This document shows, piece after piece, positions 32,690-42,080 of a DNA stretch of 64,000 nt (its first letter is position 1; every line of letters starts with the position of its first letter). The notes under the pieces were generated by a model that saw only the letters and a program-made list of their open reading frames with translations, ran no database searches and was not told the DNA's origin. This DNA comes from Heliocybe sulcata (Eukaryota > Basidiomycota > Agaricomycetes > Gloeophyllales > Gloeophyllaceae): positions 63,172-127,171 of the forward strand of contig ML213541.1 in the NCBI GenBank assembly GCA_004369045.1, in the 5' to 3' direction. Position numbers and translations under genes: made by a program.

Positions 32690-34023
32690 ACCGTGACCAG
32701 CAAACATGAATACGAATACATTGCCCAACTGTCACAGTATAGGTCGAGGCACGGTTCTGACATGAGATCGTGGAGGACTTACGAGCTCTTGATCAGAGAG
32801 GCCGTTCTTTCCTTCCGCCTCACTAGCCGCGACCAACCGAGTCAGCAAGTCTTGCCCAGACCTTGCCACGGCCTCGGTCTCGGAACTAAGTTCAGTTTTC
32901 TTCGCTGCAATGAACGTTCGCATGAATGTCGAGGCGGTGCGGAAGGCCTTGTCAACCTCATGAAGCCTGCGGATGATTGGGTAAAAAGGCGATACCAACT
33001 ATAAACATACGTTCATAGACTCACTTTGGGATCGGCAGTTTGTACAACCCTCCAGGAGCTGCAACACGGACTATTGAATTCTCCGAAACTAAGGCCAAGG
33101 CTTTTCTAAAGGGCATCTCTGTATCATCGTCAGCAGCGTCCGCCCAAGGAAAGGGCAGTCCGAAGCCGCAGCGCGATATGATACCCAGAGCGAACTGATC
33201 GACGGTGAGATCTCAGCCGTCAGCCCGAGAATAAGTCGCACTTACCTTGGACAAGTAATCGTTCGCCGACTGTATGTGTATCTCAGGGGTTTCGAGCCAG
33301 CCCTCGCTATCAACCATTTCCCGGTATAACTTTCCGACCTCTTCAGCGACTAACGCATATCTACGGGCATTGATCGATGAGATTTCATATCGTCTCGCGC
33401 TCCACGTGCTGCTCACCCTGCTCTGCTGAATGCAGGTCCTACGACCCTCCGATGGCGTTTGTACATGTCATAATCGGATGAGATGATATTCTCTCCCCAC
33501 AACTCGCTACGGCGCGTGAGTTCTCCGGGAAATGCGTATAATCAAATGACAACATACCCGAACAGCCCATTTAATTCTGGACCTTTGAATACGTCTGGCC
33601 GCCCGTTCAAAATCTGCTTCGCTACATCAATAGAGCTCGTGTAGATGTAAGGAGTTCCTCGGATGAGTGGGATGCAAGAGATAGTCTGCGATTTATAGCG
33701 CTTGTAGACTGATCAATAGGTCCTGTTGCATCATCAATTTCCGGTGCCATCGAATACACACTCACCGTCCCATTTCCATACCCAAGGCCATTCAAGGCCA
33801 GGATTCCAGGCGCTAGTCGGTAATGTCGCACCCGCAAAGGTCAGCGGCGCAAAGGCACATCGCAGACCTGGAAGGTATGATACTTTCTGCGACAGTAATT
33901 CAGAGTCTCCTATTCTCGGTCACTTGTATTATTGCATTAACTGACCTTTAGCAGCGAGTAATACCTCAGGACGCCAGCACCGACCAGTACTGCAACAAGA
34001 GCCGTTACTACTGACGACCACAT
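32690..34023 (-). pseudogene. Truncated cytochrome P450 (P450-4), heme half missing
   Basis: A close paralogue of P450-1. The start codon at 34023 begins MWSSVVTALVAVLVGAGVL, followed by VSYLPGLRCAFAPLTFAG, TSAWNPGLEWPWVWKWDG, a QTISCIPLIRG strand, LVAEEVGKLYREMVDSEGW, ALGIISRCGFGLPFPW, SGQDLLTRLVAASEAEGKNG and the I-helix start NVFVFMFAGH. Right after the GH codons (near 32690) the sequence stops matching: no ETTA exon, no ExxR and no heme-Cys exon exist before the start of P450-2 at 32344. Without the heme-ligating Cys it cannot be a working P450. The deleted part would be about 1.1 kb. The upstream region still resembles that of P450-1. Confidence 0.85.
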
Positions 34024-34919
34024 GTTTTACGAACAAGGATGGCCTTTGCGCAGGCCATCGCAGACAGCCATGTACTGTAGGCCATGGTAACGTCGTCTGG
34101 GAACATTCGGCCCTGAGTTCACGTGGCGAAATGGCCGCCGTATAACCATTCCATGGTACGTACCTCTCTTGGGCTCTCTATGCCTTCTCCCCTCCACTCA
34201 GATGAAACGACGCCAGTGTATATATCGTGCCAGAGAACCGGCGGTTCCTCTCTTCGCGAGATTTCTGCCCAATTGATTTTGTTCCAAAAGAACTTGATAT
34301 TTGGAGAATCATTATCAGCAGCACATTGTGGAGCAGACACCCTTATATCATTACAGCCGAGGGGAAGAACGAGCAAGATGGCGCGACGGACAGCGCGCCC
34401 TGCATGCTAGTGACCTAGTGACACGATGGGAACAATATTAATTGTAGAGGTTATCAAATGCTTCCCGCGAGGTTTCGCCGGCAGGCGTGGCTGCGCTACC
34501 CGCGTGGCAAGCAAACTTCCACAGCATAGTAGCAAAACTCAAGAGTATCCGTATCATATGTCCGAGTAAGTCTCCTTTTCCGTAGCACTCATACAAGGAT
34601 ACATGGCACTCGCACATACGCTAGCTTGTCTCAAAAACCGAAGTAGACATGGACTCGTACATGCCGGCGGCTAACGCAGCCAGCATTAATATTATCAATG
34701 CTGGCCTCAGCCTAGCTAGGTTGCACGGTTAGTGCAAAGTACGACACAGTCATATATATAAAATGCCAGAATATATTCTGTCGAGCAATCGAATGGACAT
34801 GGGAATGCCAGACATGCATCTTTCCTGACCCAACTATGGTTTCAGCATATGCGAATCAATGCATCACAGAATCCCCTCAAGAAATGACGTATCTACAGTC
34901 GGCGGCACACACCCAAGAC
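34024..34919. other. Intergenic region between P450-4 and P450-3
   Basis: 896 bp holding the P450-3 3' UTR and the P450-4 upstream region. The first 140 bp resemble the P450-1 promoter. The 22-bp GTGGC motif lies at 34487-34508. A short frame on either strand around 34120-34410 has no recognisable product. Confidence 0.4.
34487..34508. promoter_or_regulatory. 22-bp P450-upstream motif, copy 2
   Basis: Begins GTGGCTG and ends CGCGTGGC, as in the copies at 3143 and 37353. It is 464 bp upstream of the P450-4 start and in the same orientation relative to its gene as the other two. Confidence 0.4.
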
Positions 34920-37074
34920 TCACAGCTTCTTCCTCCGAGTTACCCTCAACGGGACATCATGCACCCCAAACCCAAGGCCAACAAATCCGGCCTCGAGACA
35001 TCGCTTACGCCATGCTTCCGACGTCTCCCCCTCCAAAAGCAACGGGTCCACTTTCCAGTCCCGCAAAAACAGTGCTAGGAAACACACGGCTTCTACCAAG
35101 GCGAACTTGCGCCCCAGGCACGCTCGGGGACCTAATCCGAAAAACGTAAGATCTGATTCGCGCACGCCGTGCCACCGGGACGGGTCGTAGCGCGTCGGAT
35201 CTGGGAAGAGTCGAGGATTATAGTCTAAGACCAAAGTTAGTGAGACCACCAAGCACGAGGATGGCTGAGAATGCATACGCAGCCCGACAAAGTCAACTAC
35301 CAGCCGCACACCGGGTGAGACTATGAGCTGACCTCCGCCCTCCTCCTCTGGCATGGAGAGTGATACGGTCTCCGTAGCGTCTCTTGTCGCAATCGGTCCA
35401 GGAGCTGGCATAGCAACTGGTTATCGCCGAATGCGAGTCACTAAGCCATGCAATATTTACCATACATCCGGCCTGCTTCGGCGAAGCATGCTAGAACCTT
35501 GTCTAATGCCTCAAAATCATGTAGAGTCTGTGAAGAAGCATCAGCAGGTCACCATCTGATACCATGCGAGGAAACTCACGGGCTGCCGATCCGGACCGAG
35601 CACCTGGCATATGTGGTCTACAACCTTGTCCTGTTCTTCTTGATACAGTGCGAGTAGTCCTAGTGTTGCTGCCAGAGCATTTGCTGTCGTCTCTGTGTGT
35701 CGAGATTCAGCATCTATCCACAGCCTGCCATCGTTAGTTTCCTCACCGTGGCCAGCGAACATGAATATAAACACATTTCCGAACTATATCTTGCGTGAGC
35801 GCCACGATATCATTCAAATGTGATGAGGCACCTCACAAGTTCCCGGTCCATAAGACCATTCTTCCCCTCCGCTTCACTAGCGGCCACCAGACGAGTCAAC
35901 AGGTCCTGAGTCTGGAATTTTTCACCTTCCACGTGTGTGCCCAGCTCATCTTTCTTTGATGAAATGAACGACGTCATGAAGGACGAGACGCCATGAAAGG
36001 CCTTATCGATGTGCCGGAGTCTTTCAAACAGCATTAGCACGGGCCATGAAAAATCTGACCCGTGTAGTTGAACTTACTTCTTAAATGGCAAATACCACAG
36101 CCATTTTGGTGCGGCAAGGCGCAAAACGGAGGCCTCGCAGACCGTCGAGATTTCGTGATGGAATGATGACTCATTCCCGTTGGTAGGCGTGCTAGACCAT
36201 GGGAATGGCAGTCCAAAGGCACATCGCGATATGATACCGAGAGCAAACTAATAAGTGTAGGTTAATGGCGCAGGAAAGGACGAAACTGCGGCCGTGCGTG
36301 CCTTGGAGGTATAATGATCGATGGAGGGAATGTCACCTCCATTGTGCGCGGCCCAAGCTTCTGTTTCCATCATTTCGCTGTACAGCTTGCCAGCTTCTTC
36401 CGCGACCAGCGCGTACCTGCGAAGCTAGTTTAAGTATGCGCAGTTTGTGCCTGGAAGGGAAAACATACGCTGATCTCGTGAAGGCCGGACCGACGATGCG
36501 ACGGTGACGCTTGTATATATCGTGTTCCGACGAGACAATATTGTCGCCCCACAGTGTACTATAGCTGACTTCAACCTCCACTGCAATATCTTTAGGGTCG
36601 GAGTGCACCTGATAACTGCTGTGGCCTCAGGTGCCTTATAGACTCCCGCCCTTCCATTCAAGATCTGCTTCGCAACATGCATCGAGGAGGTGTATATAAT
36701 CGGCTGACCCCCTGTGAGCGAGATGCAGGATATGGTCTGTGATTTGTAGCGCCTGTAGACTAGACAACCAGCGCTCAGCCGACGGCCTGCACGCTCTCTC
36801 CAGTCAAGAGTCTACGCACCATCCGATCTCCATTTCCAGTGCCAATCCACCCCAGGATTCCACCACGTCGTCGGCAGAAGCGAGCCCAAAGGAGACAACG
36901 GCACAAACACTGACTTCAGCCCCGGCAAGTACGATACACTCTGTAGCAACCGTGTCAGATAAGATGCAGACAGCGACGATCCACGTCGGTACTCACCTTC
37001 AGCGCTGAGAGGTATCTCCCAATGACTACCGTCGACAAAGCCACCAGACACGCTACTACCACAGATACCCACAT
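34920..37074 (-). CDS. Cytochrome P450 monooxygenase (P450-3)
   Basis: Starts MWVSVVVACLVALSTVVIGR (membrane anchor), then VSYLPGLKSVFVPL, YKSQTISCISLTGG, YKRHRRIVGPAFTRS, ALGIISRCAFGLPFPW, I-helix FMFAGHG-ETTANALAATLG, K-helix AEAGRMYG (ExxR) and heme loop LTFFGLGPRACLGRKFA (FxxGxRxCxG), ending DVPLRVTRRKKL. Frames agree across about 12 exons. One junction is unusual. After YTSK the exon continues AAG-GCACGC where the relatives have AAG or AAA followed by GTAAGT or GTAACA, so the intron at about 36300-36250 must use a GC donor or be skipped. Substrate unknown. It shares the upstream GTGGC motif. Confidence 0.85.
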
Positions 37075-37757
37075 CTTCGAGCTCGCTGGGTCTGGATGAG
37101 ATTCTCGGCGGCAACGTGTGGAACGAAGAGAGGTTGCGGTTGCGTGGGGGTTGTATACCACTTACGGCATCACGGCATGGCCTAGAGCTTCATTGTCGGG
37201 TTCGCCAGCACGCAGCATGAGTTAACTGGCGACAGCAGAGTTTGGATTTCCTGCACCGGGTTATGGTTACAAAGGCCGCTGACCACGGGAGTGCGACTCG
37301 GACAAGGAAAAGAGGAAAAGAATTTGGCCGATGTGGCGGTGACTCTCTGAGAGTGGCTGTGCTATTCGCGTGGCCCGGCGGCCACCGTAATTTCACCAAC
37401 TGGGCTCTGTTGTACGCCCTATGGATCAAACTCGATGAATTGGCTCTACTACGACATCAGTGAAATACTTGCTTAACCACTGAGCTGATGCTATGCCGCC
37501 AGCCTAAACTACGTCCAGAGGATCCACTGCATATACTCCGCTGCCTTATAGGACTTATGTCTTTTCCACCGAATTCAACTTCCGACGTTCAACGTTCATC
37601 GTTCAACTGCAATAGGTGCGCTACCTTCCATGCATGCAGGACATCTGGCAGGGATGGAGAACATAATATAGAGGTTAAGCTAACCTCAGCGCATATTCGA
37701 TGGCAGATCCCGGCCATTCCTGTTCCGCTAGGCAGACCCATTCGTTCGGCGGTGCAT
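37075..37757. other. Intergenic region upstream of P450-3
   Basis: 683 bp between the P450-3 start and the MYND-1 stop, both on the minus strand. It holds the third copy of the 22-bp motif at 37353-37374. No coding frame of protein-like composition is seen. Confidence 0.4.
37353..37374. promoter_or_regulatory. 22-bp P450-upstream motif, copy 3
   Basis: Begins GTGGCTG and ends CGCGTGGC, with TGCTATT in the middle. It is 279 bp upstream of the P450-3 ATG. P450-3 is clearly diverged from P450-1 and P450-4, so retention of this site is more telling than in the recent duplicate pair. Confidence 0.4.
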
Positions 37758-38613
37758 TCAGAACGGCAGCCAATCCACATCTTTTACGGCCTTACAAGCT
37801 CCTTTGTGTCTCTTCCAGTCCGCTTTCTGACAACCGACACTACGCAAGTAGCTGAATAAGCAGTAGGGATCCAAAACAGGTTCATCTCACCTACAGTACC
37901 TTGTGAGCTTGCACCCAGAGCACCGTCTGAGAGCACTCTGAGTGCGAGCGCTTAGCTCAGTCTTGCAATTGCAGCAGCTCGCTGCCAGCGGCCATCTCCC
38001 GCCAGGCGGAGGACCAGCCCTAGTGGCGAACGGATTGCCGGGCAAGTCCTTATCTCCAATCTCGTAGGTGATCTTGTAGCTGGCAGTCGCCAGTCCCTTG
38101 ACGCACGCTGGCTTCTCGTGACTGCACATGAAGTGGATCTGGTATGGCATATCGCTATCAGACGCAGTGAGCAGTCTTCTAACACTCACCCATACGTCGA
38201 CGAGTGGGCGGTCAAATAAGTAGCTCCCCTTCATATAGCAGTTGGTCTCCCGTGCTGGATCCCCTATTGTGTAGAGGTCAGTATGCAGCGTCTCCGCAGT
38301 TTGGGCTGCAACCTCGCAAACTCACCGCAGAAATTACACTTCCATGCGTTGCTGTGCTTGACATCCGTACCGAAAGCGTGAACATACTCGTGGACGAACT
38401 TGTTCACTTCGTCCCAGCTGTCCAGCATGCTCTTTGACGGTAGTTCGGGGTGTAACGCGATCTCTAGTCGTTCTCCACTGTAGGCAGAAGGCAGAGGTAA
38501 GCCGAACTTGTGTCGACATCTCCCATGCATAAGGCTACGCACTGCCCAAACACTTGGACCTTGATGTCGACAATCGGCGGGTCCGCTACGGCGCTTTCGA
38601 AGAAGCTCAGCAT
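37758..38613 (-). CDS. MYND zinc-finger protein (MYND-1)
   Basis: Start MLSFFESAVADPPIVDIKVQ, then GERLEIALHPELPSKSML, WKCNFCGDPARETN, IHFMCSHEKPACVKGL and a C-terminal MYND finger: CCNCKTELSA, LRRCSGCKLTRYCS, then VGCQKADWKRHKGACKAV, ending VDWLPF. The Cys/His pattern (two CxxC pairs, YC-x3-C, H-x3-C) is complete. MYND fingers bind short Pro-rich peptides; the rest of the protein suggests no enzyme. About six exons, with an intron inside the finger after RYC. It is a diverged paralogue of MYND-2 at 44580-45476; both end with a short (V/N)-x-W-x-x-F tail. Confidence 0.8.
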
Positions 38614-39043
38614 ACTTGGCTCCCGGCAGCTGGGATACATCACCGAGGATGATCGATGAAGCTATGAAAGACAAAGGGGAGTGAGAAAACCTCGTATCCC
38701 ACTGCGACGCGCGGACTATATATACCGATATTGCATAGATGTATGCGCTGACCTGCGTGAATAGTAGCAGTAGTACTTCCTTCGCATTTTGTCGCACGTC
38801 AGAAGGTTGCGTGTGATGACGCTTGCCTGCAAGCTGCAGCTAGGCCGATTCCTTACTTTGGATAGAGTGCTGGCACCGGGTTCGATTCTCCCAGCGGCGC
38901 TATAGACTCGGAGGAAACGCTGGCCTGCAGGTCTCCGCAATCCCGAGCGCATATATTCCGATGCCCAATTGCTGAAGTACAGTCTCGCCAACTCAAGATT
39001 TCCGGGAAACGTATGCCGTGTAGACCCGTCATACAAAGCGTGA
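38614..39043. other. Intergenic region between the dioxygenase gene and MYND-1
   Basis: 430 bp. A minus-strand frame here reads LELARLYFSNWASEYMRSGL, but it does not connect to either neighbour in frame and I recognise no domain. A GGTTCGATTC-like string near 38880 does not fold as a tRNA. Confidence 0.3.
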
Positions 39044-39950
39044 TCAGTCCTGCGGGGCACGCGCTGCCTCCTTCTCGCCTCTCAGAATCTTCTCGACATT
39101 GGTTCCAATTTTGCGGCGTTCATCTAGCGAGAGTTTCGGCGCCGTCGAGGAATATCCAAGCTCTGGGAGAAGTACCATTCAGAGATGGAGGAGACGCCGA
39201 GTAAGGAATGAACATACTGAGACTCGGATATTGAAGGGGAATGTCCTCGCTCCTGACCGGAAGCTTGGACAAGTCCAGAGGGAAAGATGGGCCAATCCAT
39301 GCGTTTCGGAGTTCGTGGTCCCTTTTAGAACAGACTTCAGTACGAGACCACTGATGTCGCATACACACTTACTTTCTCTGAGGGTAAAGCAGAGTACGGT
39401 ACCCGGTCAACATGATGAGATTCGACGGAAGACCAACCTGTCAGGACGCACCTCTTCCCGTGTCAAAGGATGGACCAGAATGCTCAGCTGCTCTCTGTTC
39501 ATGCACAGGTAAGAGAACACCGATGAGAACGACTCCGCCGGACACCATATCTCGTAGGATCCTGCACACAATCCAGTACCCATCAAACATGCGGCATGGA
39601 GGATGTGTGCTCGGGCTACTCACCGACAGGATGCGGACCCATCGGCTCCATGTTCACTCTCCAAAGCGGTACCGCAACAAAAGCCCCGTCTCGCCTCAGT
39701 CTGAGCACGGCGTCTCGGAGCTCAAGTGCAGCGGCGTGCTCTTCCGCATTGTGCTGATGGAAGTAGATGTCTTGCGTGTCATTTGGCCATCAAAAGTATG
39801 ATTCGACCGCTGCAGGGGAGCACGTACGAAAGTGCCATTCCCTATGATATCGTTGCTATTGGCTCAGTATCTGCGTTATTTCGAGCAATCAGCGACTACT
39901 CACTTTACCTCCGACTCAAGGACTGCCTCAATATCGTTTTCCGGACCCAT
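39044..39950 (-). CDS. DOPA-4,5-dioxygenase-like protein
   Basis: Seven exons (in transcript order 39904-39950, 39824-39855, 39624-39770, 39452-39561, 39373-39377, 39218-39321, 39044-39162) join in frame to 187 residues. The start is MGPENDIEAVLESEVNNDII. The core TFVHIYFHQHNAEEHAAALE, FVAVPLWRVNMEPMGPHPVG, SYEIWCPAESF, LSILVHPLTREE, AWIGPSFPLDLSKLPVRSED and QYPSLKLGYSSTAPKLSLDE matches the small fungal DOPA 4,5-dioxygenase family, including the His residues expected to bind iron (HIYFHQH, GPHPVG, LVHPLT). Members cleave catechol rings; in Amanita the enzyme makes muscaflavin and betalain precursors. Here the true substrate is unknown. A 5-nt microexon (39373-39377) is needed to keep frame, and the exon ending in QYPSL must splice to KLGYSS. 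Confidence 0.85.
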
Positions 39951-42080
39951 ATTGATATGCAAGGCCTGGTGAGAGCGAGAAGTACAATTGCAGGGCACAT
40001 GATGGCGTGAATTGATGGAGAAGTGGCGAAGTCGCTCCTCCTCCCACTACTCCTCCCACTACGCTACTCAAGTCTCAAGCTAGTACTATATGTTACTGAG
40101 ACGTGCAGAATCCTTCAAATGTACCGTGCTATTCGCCAGCCATCTCCTATCATCAGAGGATCCGACCACCGCGTGCCCAGATGGTATGAGCTGGAACTGA
40201 CACTTCTGGGGGACAGGGAGATACTGCTCCTCTTCAGTATTCCGCCATCGCAAGAAACAATGCGCGTCTGATATGCACCCTATTATGGCAGTGAATCGAA
40301 TGCAAATGCCACTGGATCGAATGCAACACGGGCCGTATATATTCAATGGTCCAGAGCAATGTCGCAGATTGACCGTCCATTGTCTTAACAGGGTTGGCAA
40401 GTTGGTTTAAAGAGTCTCTCGGCGCTGGAAGCAATCTTGGGCAGTTATCACTTCCACCGCGCAAAGCGCGCAGGCCGAGCTACGGGCAGTGCAGCTGCAT
40501 AAAAATCTGGCGAAAGCGCTGCTAGAATAGGTCTGATTCAATGCACTACATGTTAAGTAGGACGCTAACCACGGCTCACGTTTCCCTGGGTCTATAGAGA
40601 AGATTGGGTGAGCGGTGCACCTATCCCATGGCCACCGTCACAATCAACTGGCTAGCTACCACGGTGATAGGGAGACACCTAATTTTGGCTTAGCCCGATG
40701 CAACTATCCTGAGTTCACCCGTGGCTTACGCTGACGCAGGTCCACAGCCGCTTGTCAATGAAACGAGCCATCATTCCATTATGCACGCCGTTCTCCCGGT
40801 AACGAAAGATACGACCATTCCGTTCGGACCTCACGAGCTCTTAACCTTGGTATCGGTTAATTGACAGTCGTCGTGCGTTTACTTTCGCATCTACGACTTC
40901 CCCGATGAGTTCCCGGCGCCTCTGACTCTTCGCCCATGCTCTTTCCCGGGCCCGCTTCCGATCACACCTGGCGCAGAGAGCACATGTTCGCGTTGTTCCA
41001 CGTTTCAGAGTGGCGCTGTTGAGAAGGTGCTTACTGGATTGGATCTACGCTACCTCGGCGCCCGAAGAGCTTGCTACTACTATCTTGCAGCGACGTTCCC
41101 TGGGTCGTGCTGGAAGGTCTTTGGTGACCAAATGAGGCTGACGCAGCGCACCGCAGTATATCATCCGTGCAAAGGCCCCACGGTAAATTCCCGGTCATAC
41201 CGAATACCGAATGCTGGACGAAGCTGGACACTTTCATCGTTATCCGCCAAGCAGTGTGGACTAAAACTCTGTGGCGATGTTCTATCCATGATCCGAGGCA
41301 CAGCGCTTACCCCTTATATCATAGGATGATTTGTGGAATTATGGATGCATGCATGCCAACTGTGGACCTACAGACTATTCCATACCGGCATCTTAGTCGG
41401 CGACTAGATAAGCTCAGTCAATTCTCGTCGTGTCACTCTACCGACGTGATGATCGATGACCATCTGCAGCTGATGATGAAATACCAGGACTTCTGAGAAG
41501 GGCCTCAATCAAGCACTTCCGCCGCGATCACCTGGTTGACACAATGAGAAATAGACCACGAAAGCTGAGACATCGTCTCCACCTCGCTATCTTAGAGTGT
41601 GCCATTGTAAGTTATACTTGCGAGAAACGTCTCTTGCTGACCGTCTGGCGGACACAGTCACCATCGCGGAATATGACATCAATAGGTTCTGAGCGTGCTA
41701 GCATAGCGATTGCCCATCGGTACGGGATGTTTCACGCCATAGGAGGCGTAGTGTGAATATTATTGGTAGGTCTCTGGAACTTTACCGGCCGTTCTATCCG
41801 CTCATCATCGCAACCCTGTCCTGTACTATATCCAGACGGAGGTATCGAAATTCCAGGGTGGCCAGTCAGTGGCACGCTAGGTCAGTTTGCGTTCAGCCTA
41901 AATAGGAACCAAATGAGCCTACGTGAGCCCACAGGAGTCGTTCTCGGAGTTAAATGATGTTTGAGAATATTCGGTACCGGCCTGATTCGATATACCCAAG
42001 CACATAAAGCGGCACGCATCCTTCGTGGAGTGGAAGACTTGTGTCCTCTCTACAATCCTCCAGCTCGCATTTCGTTAATC
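39951..42080. other. 2.1-kb intergenic region before P450-5
   Basis: No conserved protein is recognisable on either strand between the dioxygenase gene and P450-5. Short frames at 41027-41496 lack known motifs. It should contain the promoters of both divergent genes. Two GTGGC words lie 11 bp apart at 41858-41873 upstream of P450-5, but this is not a convincing copy of the 22-bp motif. Confidence 0.4.

Noticed and set aside
38870-38900. GGTTCGATTC string resembling a tRNA T-loop
   Set aside because: The T-stem pairs only partly and no matching acceptor stem or A box lies upstream.
39120-39220. Read-through C-terminus of the dioxygenase ending in AETLAR
   Set aside because: Splicing at GTATGT near 39217 to the acceptor before AGCTTGG gives QYPSLKLGYSSTAPK, which matches the family; the read-through version does not.
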